Notes: a model not told the origin generated them from the letters alone. DNA of 64,000 nucleotides from Prorocentrum cordatum (GCA_963575745.1 CAUYUJ010000196.1:1-64000); one strand, 5' to 3'. Counted from the stretch's first letter, positions 18,341 through 30,262 are shown. A program made the numbers and translations.

Positions 18341-20100
18341 TTTGTGTTGTTGCTTTGTTTTCTCGTTTTACAGCTTTTGACGCGTGTTCAATGCGCTTTC
18401 AACTCACCCACAAGCGCCGATCATGTTTGAACCGTTTCGACGCTGCGTTCTCCCACGTTTTGGCACTCCGCTTTCTGTTCGCTTTCAGCTCGATCACGAA
18501 TCGTTTCGAAATCCGTTAGGGAACCGAACTATATACACCGACGCCTCTGTCTGGCCTCACACTGAATCTCGCACAAAGAAGCGGATCCTGGTGTATACGG
18601 GACCCTGATCTACATTCTTCGTTGTTTCCCCAAGGAAAGGGGGGGAACAACTATACACCACACCATCCCGACGTCGCCCCCGACCCACAAGAAAGTCCTA
18701 GGATTGAGAAACCGCCCGCCACTGGTAATGTATATGCTCCAATTTCCGATTTGTGCTACAATGCTGTTTCCGTCTTGGTCGACCGCAACCAGAAAAAAAT
18801 GAAAACGCTAGAAAACGCGACCAACCGCTTTTGAGAACGGCTGGGCCGACAGGCGCCAGGCCGCGAGCGGCGTCAGATACCCTGGCTCCCGCACACCACA
18901 AAGGACGCACGCGCCAAGCTATACCTTCTCGCCATCTTGATTTCAGGTCGAACGGAGCATTTTGAAGGACAAAATCTAATAAGGCGGGTACTCGCCCTGA
19001 GACCACATGTTGTACGTGCGGTCGGTTTTATCGACTGAATCTCGAGATTTAGAGCAGCTGCAGAAGTTTCATGTGTACCAATTGCTTGAGCGGCCTCCCA
19101 GTCCGCGAACAGGCCTCGAGGTACGAACGCTCGCGCTACGTCCAATCTCGACCCCCCCCCCCGCGAACTCGTGTACGCGTGCGTCCTTTTATCGATCCTG
19201 CGTCGAGCAGGCAGCCCTAGCGCGACGGAGGCACTGAGGGGGGCCTCCCAGCAACGCTCTCGCGGTGGCGCGAGCGAGGACGCACGAGCATGCGGGACCG
19301 AGGAGGAGCAGCGGGTTCGGGTTCGCGCTCAGCGGGCAGGGGGGGCGGGGGAGGCCCTGAGATCTGCTGCTGATGTGCACGCGGGGGGCGCGCGTGCTCA
19401 TCCCCCCGCTCCTCCATCGCCGCCTCCGTTTCTGTTCCCTCCCTACCCCCTCTCGATGATCCTGCGAGCGCGTGGCAGTGCCAGTGTGTGCCTGTCCGTC
19501 GAGCATCTTCAATAACTATGCCGCAGGCTGTGCCAGAAGGGCAAATAGGCCGCGCGCCATGGGTGGAGCCGAACAGGGTCAACAAACATTGGGCCGCCAC
19601 ACGTCCTGAGGTTCATCGACCATCCCGCGGACCCTGGGCTTCTTTCTAGCGGTGCTGCACCCCATGGACGATCGGACGTCGGCCGGCCAAGCTGTCGGCG
19701 CCGATTTCCCCTGGCGCCCGAAGCCGGCCGATCCGCCCGCGCTGTCCCCAGGAGGGGGCGCGTCGCGCGGAAGCCAGAAGCCGTGCACGACCACGGAGCC
19801 CTCGCCAGGCCCATCCTGGGCCCGAGGCTGGTGCACAGGCCCGCCTGTCCCAGACCAGGGCGGCCTTCGCGCTGAGGCGCACGCCCCAACATGGGCCCGG
19901 ACAGGGCCTCGTGGTGTGCCGTGCCTCCGGCAACCGCTGCGTGGTCCCCCGAGGCTGCCGCTCCCGCAGATCCCCGCTGCCGTTAGTTCTTGGCCGCCCT
20001 GCCTCATCCTCCTCCTGCTCCAGCTCCAGCTCCTGTTAATTTTCTTCCCCTTGTGAAGAACTGCTCCCTGTCGCACCCCGAGGCCAGTCGAAAGGGTGGG
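18341..20100. other. Spacer without a supported gene
   Basis: ORFs on either strand (for example 19579-20076 minus) have no recognisable domain and biased composition. Nothing else stands out apart from C/G homopolymers near 19150. Confidence 0.4.
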
Positions 20101-20430
20101 CCGGGCGTTTCGCCCGAGACTTCGCTACCACTTATGAGCCTGAAGCTTTGAAACTGACCACAGATTCACAGGTGGAGGGCGGGTCGCTTCCAACATGTGG
20201 TTCTCGCTTTTTGCACAGCGCACACTCGTCTTAAAGATTTGCAAAGGCTTCACGGATTAGAGATACATTGTTTTTAATGTGACTCTCGCCTGAACGCCGC
20301 GCACTTGCGTCGTACACATTTGCACAAGGTGTCATAGGTTGAGGGCGGTTCCTCTTCAAAATATGGCTCTCGCTTGAGCGCCGCGCAAATTCGTTTCAAC
20401 AAATTGTGAGAGCTTCACGTGTCGTCCTGG
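20101..20430. repeat. Degenerate tandem/dispersed repeat related to 59700-59945
   Basis: Strings such as GTTTCGCCCGAGACTT, AGGGCGG, TTCAAAATATGG, GCTCTCGC and GCCGCGCA recur within this block about every 110-120 bases. They occur again at 59810-59945 (GATGTTTCGCCTAAGATT, TTCAAAATGTGGGCTC). Confidence 0.55.
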
Positions 20431-20449
20431 TCACCTTCCAGAAATGATG

Positions 20450-20610
20450 TTTTAAAACGATTCAGGACCGTCAGGGCGCAACACTTCCTTGAACTCGCGG
20501 TGCTGAAGTCCCAGGATCGGTGTTCTGGCACGATTCAGGATTGTCAAGACGCAGCAGCAGGTTGACTCGTGCCGTTGAAGTCTTGAGAGCAATGTTCTGG
20601 CACGCGTCAA
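20450..20610. repeat. Two-copy tandem repeat of about 70 bp
   Basis: The string ACGATTCAGGA(C/T)(C/T)GTCA recurs at 20457 and 20525, and TGTTCTGGCAC recurs at 20520 and 20593. Confidence 0.6.
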
Positions 20611-20949
20611 AATTTGCACACCGTTGCCCCGCAAGGGCGCACTTCCGTCAATGGAAAACGAACCCTTGTAGGAACCACCCCTTCTGGTTGCTTGGTCGTG
20701 CCGTGCCTGGTGTCGATTTTGGTGGCGTACTTGGTGCCGTACTGGGGGTGGCTCTCGTCCTCCTGCTGCCTGTTGAGCAGCTCATTCTCATACTTGGGCT
20801 GCCTCTTACGCAGCTCGCGTACTTGGGCTATCTGCTACGCAGCCCGTAACTGGACAACTGGGCGCCCTCGCCAAAGCGGCCATAACAATGAATTATCCCA
20901 GCGAAGGACCCAACCATAAGCAATTGTTCGTAACGCGTTGTGGGTGCCG

Positions 20950-22618
20950 CTTTCGGTGGGGCTCCCTATGGGGCCACGAAACGCTGCCCAGGGTGGGGGA
21001 AACGCATGCGAGATCAGCCACTTGGGCCTTCGGTAGAGCTCCCTATGGGGCCACGAAACACTGCCCAGGGCGGGGGAAACGCATGCGAGAGCAGCCACTG
21101 GGGCCTTCGGTGGAGCTCCCTATGGGGCCACGAAGCGCTGCCCTGGGTGGGGGAACCGCATGCGAACTGCGCCACGGGGGCCTTCGGTGGAGCTCCCTAT
21201 GGGGCCACGAAGCGCTGCCCTGGGCGGGGGAACCGCATGCGAGAGCAGCCACTGGGGCCTTCGGTGGAGCTCCCTATGGGGCCACGAAGCGTTGCCCAGG
21301 GTCGGGGAACCGCATGCGAGAGCAACCACTGGGGCCTTCGGTGGAGCTCCCTATGGGGCCACGAAACGCTGCCCAGGGTGGGGGAAACGCATGCGAGAGC
21401 AACCACTGGGGCCTTCGGTGGAGCTCCCTATGGGGCCACGAAGCGCTGCCCAGGGTGGGGGAAACGCATGCGAGAGCAACCACTGGGGCCTTCGGTGGAG
21501 CTCCCTATGGGGCCACGAAACGCTGCCCAGGGTGGGGGAAGACGCATGCGAGAGCAGCATGGGGCCGCTGGAGCTGGGGCCACGAAGCGCTGGGGTGGGG
21601 AAACGCATGCGAAAGCAGCCACCGGGGCCTTCGGTGGAGCTCCCTATGGGGCCACGAAGCGCTACCCAGGCGCGGGAAACGCATGCGAGAGCAGCCACTG
21701 GGGCCTTCGGTGGAGCTCCCTATGGGGCCACGAAACGCTGCCCAGGGTGGGGGAAACGCATGCGAGAGCAACCACTGGGGCCTTCGGTGGAGCTCCCTAT
21801 GGGGCCACGAAGCGCTGCCCAGGGTGTGGGAAACGCATGCGAGAGCAACCACTGGGGCCTTCGGTGGAGCTCCCTATGGGGCCACGAAACGCTGCCCAGA
21901 GCGGGGGTGGAGGCAACCACTGGGGCCTTCGGTGGAGCTCCCTATGGGGCCACGAAGCGCTGCCCAGGGCGGGGGAAACGCATGCGAGAGCAACCACTGG
22001 GGCCTTCGGTGGAGCTCCCTATGGGGCCACGAAACGCTGCCCAGGGTGGGGGAAACGCATGCGAGAGCAGCGGGCCTGCCCAGGGTGGGGGAAGCGCATG
22101 CGAAGCGCCACGGGGGCTTTCGGTGGAGCTCCCCATGGGGCCACGAAGCGCTGCCCTGGGTGGGGGAACCGCATGCGAGGGCAGCCACTGGGGCCTCCGG
22201 TGGAGCTCCCTATGGGGCCACGAAGCGCTGCCCTGGGTGGGGGAACCGCATGCGAACTGCGCCACGGGGGCCTTCGGTGGAGCTCCCTATGGGGCCACGA
22301 AACGCTGCCCAGGGTCGGGGAACCGCAAGCGAGAGCAGCCACTGGGGCCTTCGGTGGAGCTCCCTATGGGGCCACGAAGCGCTGCCCAGGGCGGGGGAAA
22401 CGCATGCGAGAGCAGCCACTGGGGCGTTCGGTGGAGCTTCCTATGGGGCCACGAAGCGCTGCCCAGGGCGGGGGAAACGCATGCGAGAGCAGCCGCTGGG
22501 GCTTTCGGCGGAGCTCCCTATGGGGCCACGAAACGTTCCCCAGGGTGGGGGAAACGCATGCGAGAGCAACCACTGGGGCCTTCGGTGGAGCTCCCTATGG
22601 GGCTATGAAGCGTGTGAG
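20950..22618. repeat. 77-bp tandem array 1 (about 22 units)
   Basis: Unit of 77 bases beginning CCTTCGGTGGAGCTCCCTAT and containing two 8-base palindromes, GGAGCTCC and CGCATGCG. About 22 units with variants; shortened units at about 21541-21600, 21890-21930 and 22060-22100. The unit has no stop triplet in any forward frame and its length is not a multiple of three, so all three forward frames stay open across the array and yield a 77-residue super-repeat. These ORFs are by-products. No tRNA-like or CRISPR-like organisation: there are no unique spacers. Confidence 0.95.
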
Positions 22619-22742
22619 GGGTGTGCGGAGAGCAAGTGCAAGGAGGGGGAGGAGGGATGAGGGGGAGGAGGAAGGAGGGGAGACGCGGGGCACCGTCTCT
22701 TCAAAACGAGGACCCAACACCACAGGATGGTTGGGAAAAACA
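22609..22742. repeat. Conserved 3' flank of the 77-bp array, copy 1
   Basis: Matches 31646-31781 after array 2, including GGCACCGTCTCTTCAAAACG and CACCACAGGATGGTTGGGAA. Shared flanks show that the two arrays derive from one longer repeat unit rather than from independent expansion. Confidence 0.85.
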
Positions 22743-25030
22743 GATTTCGTTTTTGGGCCGCGTTTGCTCGTGCCCGTGGACCCCGCATGTGGGCTCGCGA
22801 CTCCTTCTCCTGCTCCTCCTCCTCCTCCGCCTGCTACCGCGTCTGTCCCTCCTCCATCCTTCCCCCTCTCCTCCCCGCCCATCTTTCTCCTCCGTCCTCC
22901 GTCCCCCATGTTCCCGCTCCCATCGCCAGTCCTCCCTCCGCCCCCCTCCGTGCCCAGGCGTGGTTCGAGCGGTTGTGCCCAACTGATGCCGTACGACTCC
23001 CTGACGCGCCGCCGTTCGGTCGCCCCCCGGGCGCCATGACGTCGGCAACCCCTCAACCTGCCTCCTTCACAAGGCGGCCTCGACCTGAGGCCTCTTGCAA
23101 AAGGACCCAGCGCAAGCAACGGGCAGGCGCCCGCGTATTTCTCAGGCTGGACAGCCCCGAAGAGGGCGACGTCTCCTGACTGCTTCCTTCTATGCACCGA
23201 GGCTTCCTCCCGACTTTTTCCCTCCGCCAATTTCTGAGTCTTCGCATGCTGGCAAGTCGGCCTTTGGCAAAAGTGCTCACCAACAGGCGGACCTCAAGAT
23301 AGATGGTGGTGCTTGCATTGCCACATAATGTGCACTGCGAGCGACAACTCTTGCCCCAACTGCTTCCCTGCTGAAGGGAACCCATTGGCAGGTACAGAGT
23401 TCTCCTCGCCGCTGGGCAAGAAAGATCCCCCTAAAGGGAAAGGCACTGCCAAAGGTGCACATCCTCTGCCCAGTTCCCCCTCAGCACCTGGCACAGGACT
23501 TCCCAACATGGACACGGTCGCTGCATGGGCAGCGCATGATGGACTCCTCGCACTTCCTCCTGCCTCTCCTCATGGATTATCTCCCTCGGGTGTTAGTGCC
23601 GAAGCGACTGGAGCAGAAACTTCCAAGGGTCGCCTGCGCAGATCAAGTCAACATGCGCCCCCAACCAAATCCTCGGACTCCGCTCAACATGCGCCGCCAA
23701 CACTCATCGAACGATGCTTCGTCGATGGCGCCAATTTTGGCCACCTCAGGCACTCCGGCTCAGCCGACACGACGGGCAAAAGGAAGCCCCAACAGTCAAC
23801 CCTCACCCAGTACTTTTGTTCATTACCTTTTTCTCCAGGCCCGTATGTGGCACAAGGCAAGGCACATTAAAACTTTAAGGATCCCATCCAACATATGTTT
23901 TCTCTTTTTCTGCGGCATGGCTAGCAATAGGTTCTCCTTTAATCGTTCAGAATGAGGAGCCCCATGAGACATCGTTCCCCGGTCAGATCATCACTCCTTC
24001 CCCTCTCTTTGGGCCAGATGCTTCTCCTTACTTTGGGAACGTCGAACTCCCAGGTATGCTCCCGATGGGACCAACAAGTCACGCACGTGGCACCTGCCTG
24101 TGGGTATCCCATTCGGTAGAGGGTCCTCACTGCTTGCTCCACGCATAGGCACAAGAGCCTCCAAATTCTTCACCCTGTTTTAGACTACCTTCCTTCTCGC
24201 CCATCCTTTACTTGAAGATTCGCTGCCCCACCTCCTGTTTCCCCCAATGCGAAGACGCTAGGGGAGCGCCCGTTTGCAACCCCTGTTTGGCGTGGCACTG
24301 GGACGGCATGCCCAGGGTCCAGGGTCCCCTCCCCTCGTATTTCCTTCCCCTCTCGATCTCCCTGGGAATGTCACGTCCGCCCACTTTCCAAGTCATGGGT
24401 GGATGTGGGACTCGGCCTGGGAAAGCTAGCACGACTTGCAGGTCTCTAGCGCTGACAGCAAATCTCGAGCTGCTAAAGGGGATCCCCTTTCCCCTTTTGG
24501 AATGCCTCCCCTCATCTCTGCATGTCCTTCCCCTCTTCTCGCTGTCACCACAGATCTGGGAGAGTCCCCAAGGTCTCAATCTGCGAGGTGCTGTTCTCGA
24601 ACGGCTCCGTTCTAGTCGGGCGGACACCTGCGGGCGGATTGGCCCCACACGACGCATGCCGTTGGCGCAAGCTCGCTGCAATCCCGAAACCATTTCTCCT
24701 TCTTCTCCTCCGTCACCCTTGCTCCGTCCCCTCCCCCGCCGCGCGAGCGCAGGCCTCCGCCGGTCAGGCGGCTGGGCGAGGCGACAGCTGGGCGGCACCC
24801 GGAGGGAGGGGATGATGTTTCGCGCTCGCGAGAGGAAGGGATGGGGAGAGGGGCAGGGGGGAAGGAGAAGGAGGAGGAGCAGAAGGGGGAGGAAGGACTG
24901 GTAGTAGCAACTGAAGAGGGGGGATTTCGGAGGAGGGGCAGGAGAGGATGATGAGGAAGAGGAAGAGGAGCCCGAATGAGCAACATGTCGAGCGTGCAGG
25001 GAAGGATAGAGGGAGGACATGGGGAAAGGC
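22743..25030. other. Spacer without a supported gene
   Basis: Contains a (CTC)n-like stretch near 22800-22840 and several unlinked ORFs (for example 23455-23955 plus, 24208-25020 minus) with low-complexity or unrecognisable translations. I cannot support a gene. Confidence 0.4.
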
Positions 25031-25037
25031 GACGAAA

Positions 25038-25075
25038 GGAGGAGGAGGAGGAGGAGGAGGAGGAAGAGGAGGTGT
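25038..25075. repeat. (GGA)n microsatellite
   Basis: AGGAGGAGG run read directly. Confidence 0.8.
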
Positions 25076-25217
25076 GAGGAAAATGTGAATGAGCAGGGAG
25101 AGGCGGGAGGAAGGGAGCAATTGTAAATTGGCCCCGTGCGCGTCCACCTAAGGGACAGAGGGCCCAGGCAGAAAGGACAAAGGCTCAGGCAGGAAGGAAA
25201 TCAGGCGGCCACCAGCG

Positions 25218-25350
25218 ACGACAATAACGACAACAACGACGACGACGACGACGACGACAACAACACCAATAACAGCAACAGCAACAGCAACAGCAGCAGC
25301 AGCAACAACAACAACAGCAACATCATCAACAACAGCAACATCATTAACAA
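25218..25350. repeat. (GAC)n/(CAA)n/(CAG)n compound microsatellite
   Basis: ACGACGACG passes into CAACAACAC, then AGCAACAGC, then ATCATCAAC units; one frame is Asp/Asn/Ser-only. Confidence 0.85.
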
Positions 25351-25403
25351 CACTTGCCCCAGTGCGACCCTACCTAGAAGTTGGAGCCCCTAGGAAAGCA
25401 GCA

Positions 25404-25760
25404 TGAGTTGCTATGCTATGCTATGCTATGCTAAGCTGCGCTATGCTATGATATGCTATGCTATGCTAAGCTATACTATGCTGCGCTGTGCTATGCTGTG
25501 CTGTGCTGTGCTGCGCTATGCTATGCTCTGCTCTGCTCTGCTATGCTGCGCTATGTTATGCTATGCTGGGCTATATTATGATATGATGTGCTGCGCTATG
25601 CTATGCTACGCTCTGACATGCTATGCTGTGACCTGCTATGCTAAAGCTCAGCGAAGCTAAGATGAAGGTAAGCTAAGCAAACATACACCTGAGCTAAGAT
25701 GAAGCTAAGCTAAGCTAAGATGAAATAAGCTAAGCTAAGGTGAGACAAGCAACGCTAAAC
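25404..25760. repeat. GCTAT pentanucleotide satellite
   Basis: Repeats of TGCTA with variants (GCTGC, GCTCT, GATAT) to about 25645, then an AAGCTAAGAT-type continuation to about 25760. One frame gives Tyr/Cys/Ala/Met-only protein, which is not a gene. Confidence 0.9.
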
Positions 25761-25887
25761 TAAGAAGACGTAACTGGGGGAACCGCGGGGCAGATGCCGG
25801 AACCGCCCGGGGCGTTCTACACTGCCCGGCCCCTTTAAGAAAAAGGTAGAGAGTAAGAACCCTTCTAGGCATAGCCTAGGTAGGGAA

Positions 25888-26205
25888 CAACAACAACTTC
25901 ATCAACAACAACAGCAACAACAACAACATCAACAACAACAACACCAACAACAACAACACCAACAACAACAACAACAACAATAACAACAACAACAGCAGCA
26001 ACCACAACCACAACCACAGCAACAACACCACCACCAACAACAACAACAACACCAACACCAACATCACCAACAACAACAACAACAACAACAACAACACCGC
26101 CACCAGCACCAACACCAAAACCAACACCACCAACAACACCAGCAACACCAACAACACCAACAACACCACCACCACCAACAACAACAACAACCGACGACGA
26201 CGACG
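25888..26205. repeat. (CAA)n/(CAC)n microsatellite, about 300 bp
   Basis: Long CAA run with CAC, CAG and ATC variants, passing into ACGACGACG at about 26190. Minus-strand ORFs of Val/Leu only are artefacts of it. Confidence 0.9.
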
Positions 26206-26539
26206 TTGAAGACGACGGACGAGAAAAGGCGACGACGACAGCGTCACGACAAGAGGTGGCGCGATGGGGAGAAGGACGAACGGCGGCGGGAGGGAGCGGA
26301 AGCACGAGAGCCAGGTGGAGAGCAGGAGGGGACGGGGTAGGTCAGGGCGGGGCGTAAGATGAGCGACGAAAATAAACGGGCCTTACGCGATATGACGTAG
26401 CGACCTTACGCGGTAGCTTACGCGGGCCGGAGGGGGGGGGAGGATGAGGAAGCACCTGGGGGGGGGAGGAATTTACAGGAGAGTCAGGAAGGAGGGGGAA
26501 GAACGTTCGCGGGTGAAAAATTCCCAAAGAGCTGCCTCT

Positions 26540-26650
26540 CACATGGAATTGTCCGGTGCGCCCGCGCGGACAGCTGGGTAACGCATCCGGCGCGGCCAAA
26601 ACGGGGCGCCTGGGAAGCCCCAGGGAGATCTCGAGCCCCAACTGGGCGAC
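26540..26650. repeat. Dispersed repeat shared with 27440-27545
   Basis: Both copies hold GCGCGGAC, GGGNAACGC, GGCGCGGCCA and a downstream AGACCTCGG/AGATCTCGA string in the same order. Part of a repeat that also resembles 31820-31885 around GACGCAACCTGC and GACCAGGGACG. Confidence 0.55.
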
Positions 26651-27112
26651 GCGCCGCGCCAACCAGGGAGGGGGGGGGAAAAAGGCGTCACCAGCGTAGA
26701 CCCTTCGGCCCGCCGACGGGGCGCAACCGTTTCAATCGGCAGCCAGCCAGGGGGGAAACGAGAAGGGGCGAGCCTTCCTAGAAGGCTCGGAAGTCCCCCG
26801 GCCTTCTGAGAAGTTGTCTAAGCCTTCCCCGAAAACACAGAACAATTCTCTGAAGGCGCGATGGCTTCTGAGAAGTCCCGCCGCCTTCTGAGAAGGCCTT
26901 CTCCTTTTCATGTCCCCCCCTCGCTCGCCGCTGAGCCAAGCGCCCGCGGACCACCGCTGTGCCACCGTGCGACCCTCGCGGGAGAGAAGACCGAGAACCC
27001 TGAAAGGTCTTTGGAACACGCCCCCAATATGGGGTAGCTGATACTTTGTTCGGCGGGCGGCCTCAGAGTCCAAATAATATAGGGGATGACTCCTTCTTTT
27101 TTCCGCGGCACC

Positions 27113-27207
27113 CGCGGAGGAGGAGGAGGACGAGGAGGAAGAGGAGGAGGAGGGAGGAAGAGGAGGAGGAGGAGGAGGAGGAGGAGGAGGAGGAGGAGGA
27201 GGAGAAG
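27113..27207. repeat. (GGA)n microsatellite
   Basis: Near-pure GGA run of about 90 bases. Confidence 0.9.
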
Positions 27208-27439
27208 GGGGTTCAGGACCAGCCATATTCAGCGCCGAGAGAAACCGGGGGGGACCAAAGCTAAATACCTTTAGCGGTTATCTGGTGTTTGGTCTCGGTT
27301 CCTGGCGGGAAGAATGCCTGCCCGAAACGACGATTCGCCGAATCCAGCCACGGCGACAACGACGCAGCCTGCGCAAAAGATTCCTCCCCGCGGGCCGAAG
27401 ATCAGGGACGCAGAACATTCACGATTGGTTGCCTCGCCC

Positions 27440-27545
27440 CTGGGGGTGGCCCAGCGCGCCAGCGCGGACCCTTGGGCAACGCGCTCGGCGCGGCCAGAAA
27501 GGGGTGCTCAACAGGCCCCCGAAAGACCTCGGGACCTAATGCTGA
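27440..27545. repeat. Dispersed repeat shared with 26540-26650
   Basis: Second copy, in the same orientation about 900 bases downstream. Confidence 0.55.
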
Positions 27546-28113
27546 ATCTCAAGGCGACTCGGGCCGCAGCCCGCTGCTGGCGACGTGGCCGCAGCCGCTC
27601 AACAGCCGCCGACACTGAGGAGGCGAAACCGGCGACGGGGATGGCGCTGGCGCAGCCTGAAAAGGTACACGGGGCGCAAGCAACATAGAATTTTCTGTAA
27701 CATTGAACTTTCCGTCTTGGCCCAGGCTAGAGCGCGTGCGGCTACGAGAACTCAACGAACCACTCTGCCGCCGAAGCCGCGTCCCGCGACGCCGCGGAGG
27801 CGTAGCCGAAGGAGGCCGCCCAGCGCCAGCCCTTGCTGTAGAGCAATGGTGGGGCGCCCCCGTCCGTCAGGACTTCGTCGCCCCAGCAACGTCAGAAAGC
27901 GTGCCTGCCCCGCTCGGCGGCTCGCTGGTGCCCTCAAGCAACGCCGCCGCCTTCAACCCAACCGGGTCAAAGCGCGTCTGTTCGACAGCGCTGGGAAGGC
28001 CCGGCCTGTCCGAATGCGACGCTGCAGAACATGCGCTCCACGCAGATGCTGGGGGTGCAAGGCGCAGATGCACCCCCCCAACACCACCACCGCGTCTGTG
28101 AATATGTTGCGTT

Positions 28114-28200
28114 AGAGTTTTTTTTGGGGGGGGGGCAACGCCCGTTACAGGGGGGGGGGGTCCGGCCCCAAGTTGGGCGTAACGGTGACGCGCGGCGGGG
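28114..28200. repeat. T8-G10 tract and inverted GTTACGCC-type pair
   Basis: Homopolymers TTTTTTTT then GGGGGGGGGG, next CGCCCGTTACAGGGG and later GGGCGTAACGG. The GCCCGTTAC and GTAAC pieces are inverted, allowing a hairpin, and resemble the tract at 30177-30260. Confidence 0.6.
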
Positions 28201-28299
28201 CCCTCGCACGGGCCCTGGTACTTATTATCAGCGCAACAGTCGGCACAGTAGGTTTCATCGTCGTCGTCGTCGTCGCCGCTGTCGTCGTCATCGAAGCCG

Positions 28300-28800
28300 A
28301 CCGTGCCTGTGCACACGTACGCAGGCTGCACACCGCGATGCCCTTGTACACCACAACTGCGGCAGACATGGTGTGTGTGTGCACCACGGCGACTGAGCAC
28401 ATCATGACAGGCGGGTGCACCACAGCGTCCTTGTACATCTCACTGTTGGTGCACACCACGGCGCCCGCGTGCACCACAGCTGCTGTTTCAACGCCCCGTG
28501 TTTGCACCAGAATGCCAGCGTACACCACAAAGCTTGTGTACACCTGTAAGGCACCGGCGAAACGAAAGTCCAGAAGATCGCTCGGGGCCCAAGCGTGGCC
28601 CTTTCATTATGTGAGCTGCTTGTGGATCTTAGTTTTTCTGGTTCAAAAAGCGCTCGGACCTGTTGAGCCCACAGCGCCTGTGTACTCCATTGCGACTGTG
28701 TACATCATGGGAGTGTGAACCGTGGCGCCTGTGTATACCACATGGCACGTGCGCACCACAAAGTTTGTGTACGGTTTTTTTTGTGCGGAGTGTAAACCAC
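28300..28800. repeat. Degenerate minisatellite built on GTGTACACCAC
   Basis: Roughly 30-base spacing of strings such as TTGTACACCACA, GTGCACCACGGCG, GCGTACACCACA and GTGTATACCACA across 500 bases. ORFs in it are Thr/Val/Cys-rich artefacts. Confidence 0.6.
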
Positions 28801-28914
28801 GCGCCGTGGGGGCGCGCGGGGCAGCGGCAGCCTAGGGAATATAGGAAACAGGAGCTCCCTGCACAGGCACAAGGCCCTTGAGACATGGGTCGACGGCTGG
28901 AACGTGCACGCGGG

Positions 28915-29002
28915 TGCGTCGTCGTCGTCGCCGTCAGTTGCGACGGCGACCGGGGGGGTTACGGCGGCGGCGGCGGCGACACGGGCGGCGGCGACGGCGA
29001 CC

Positions 29003-29035
<33 letters not shown>

Positions 29036-29165
29036 ACGGCGACGACGCCGACGGCGGCAAGCGGCGGCGGCGGCGGTGAAGGCGACCGCCGCCGCCGTCA
29101 CCGCCATCGTCGTCGCCACCGATGCCGCCGTCGCCGTCGCCGCCGCCGCCGCCGTGTCCGCAGCC
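28915..29165. repeat. (GGCGAC)n / GCC-rich microsatellite
   Basis: GGCGGCGAC and GACGACGAC units, then GCCGCCGTC units, nearly inverted relative to each other; open in several frames. Confidence 0.8.
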
Positions 29166-29384
29166 ACTTGCCGAAAGCTTCAGCAGCGCTCGGGGCCCAC
29201 TTGCTGGATACACATGCGGGGCGCTGGCGTGACCAGTCGCGCGAGGTCGGAGGGCCGAGCGCTGGAAGGACATGCGGCCACATCCGCGTGCAGGCCTCGC
29301 CCAGTCCAGCCCCTTGCACCAGCACAGGGAAAATGGAGGGAGGACAGTGGTAGTAGTCATAATGATATTGTGAGAGTGCAACGG

Positions 29385-29625
29385 CTGGTTGCGCCATGGC
29401 TTGCCCGATGCGTTACACCACACGTTGTGCTTGCGTACAATTACCTGCGCCATAGGTTGAGCCGTAAGCTGCGCCATAGGATGCGCCCCCAGGGCGTGCC
29501 ATAGCTTGCGCCATAGGTTGCGCACCCAGGGCGCCCCACAAATCGCGCCTTACGTTGCGCCTTAGGTTGCGCCCTCAGGGCGTGCCATAGGTTGCGTCGA
29601 TGGTTGCGCCACAGGTTGCGCCAGA
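29385..29625. repeat. Minisatellite built on TTGCGCCATAGG
   Basis: Repeats of TTGCGCC(A/T)TAGG interspersed with CAGGGCGTGCC. Confidence 0.65.
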
Positions 29626-29631
29626 GGAGGC

Positions 29632-29830
29632 CCCCTCCTCCTCCGATCCCCTCCGATCATCCATCCTCCTCCTCCTCCTCTCCTCCTGCCCCCTCCTCCT
29701 CCTCATGCCCCTCCTCCGATCCCCCATCACCTCCTCCTCCGATCCTGTTCCAACCCTCCTCGTCCTCCTCGTCCTCCTCATCCTCCTCCTCCTCCTCCTC
29801 CTCTCCTGCCTCGCTCCCCCCTCCCCCCAG
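29632..29830. repeat. (CCT)n microsatellite
   Basis: CTCCTC runs with GATCC interruptions over about 200 bases. Confidence 0.85.
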
Positions 29831-29924
29831 GAGGTGAGAGGAGGTGGAGGGCACGAGCACTGGAGGGAGTGCAGAAGCAAGGCAAAGGAGGTGGAGGGGC
29901 CAGGCCGGAACCCGTTGAAAGGTT

Positions 29925-30112
29925 CGCGCCGAGGGATGCGAACCTCGAACCTCGAGGATCGAGGCATCCTGGCCCTCGAGGGCCTTCGTCGTCGCCGCGG
30001 CTGGACGCGGCTCGGGAAACTGGTGCGTCTGAGCCCCAGTCGGGCCCCGTGGACCCATTTTGAGTTTGCGCCGAGGTTCGAACCTCGAACCTCGAACCTC
30101 GAACCTGAGCAC
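29925..30112. repeat. GAACCTC heptanucleotide repeats and inverted copies
   Basis: GAACCTC repeats at about 29940-29955 and 30075-30108, with inverted GAGGTTCG next to them. Includes a chance B-box-like GGTTCGAACC. Confidence 0.7.
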
Positions 30113-30176
30113 ACATGTGAGCGTCACAGCATGCCTGCCTGGACGGAGGGGGGGTCCGCACCCCCGTCCCCGTACG

Positions 30177-30262
30177 CTCGTTACCGTTACGGGGGGGGGG
30201 ACCCCCGGGGGGGGGACCCCCGGGGGGGGGGGAACCCCCCCCCGTAACGGGCGTTACGGGTC
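30177..30262. repeat. G/C-tract hairpin flanked by inverted CGTTACGGG
   Basis: Runs of 9-11 G alternate with runs of 5-9 C, bounded by CGTTACGGG on the left and CCCGTAACGG on the right. Strong hairpin and quadruplex potential. Confidence 0.75.

Noticed and set aside
20888-23039. Plus-strand ORFs of 482-699 codons across the 77-bp array
   Set aside because: They are translations of a tandem repeat that lacks stops in every forward frame; no sign of a real start or domain.
25876-26305. Minus-strand poly-Val/Leu ORFs
   Set aside because: Produced by the (CAA)n microsatellite.
30070-30110. tRNA B-box-like GGTTCGAACC
   Set aside because: Part of a GAACCTC heptanucleotide repeat; no cloverleaf can be drawn around it.
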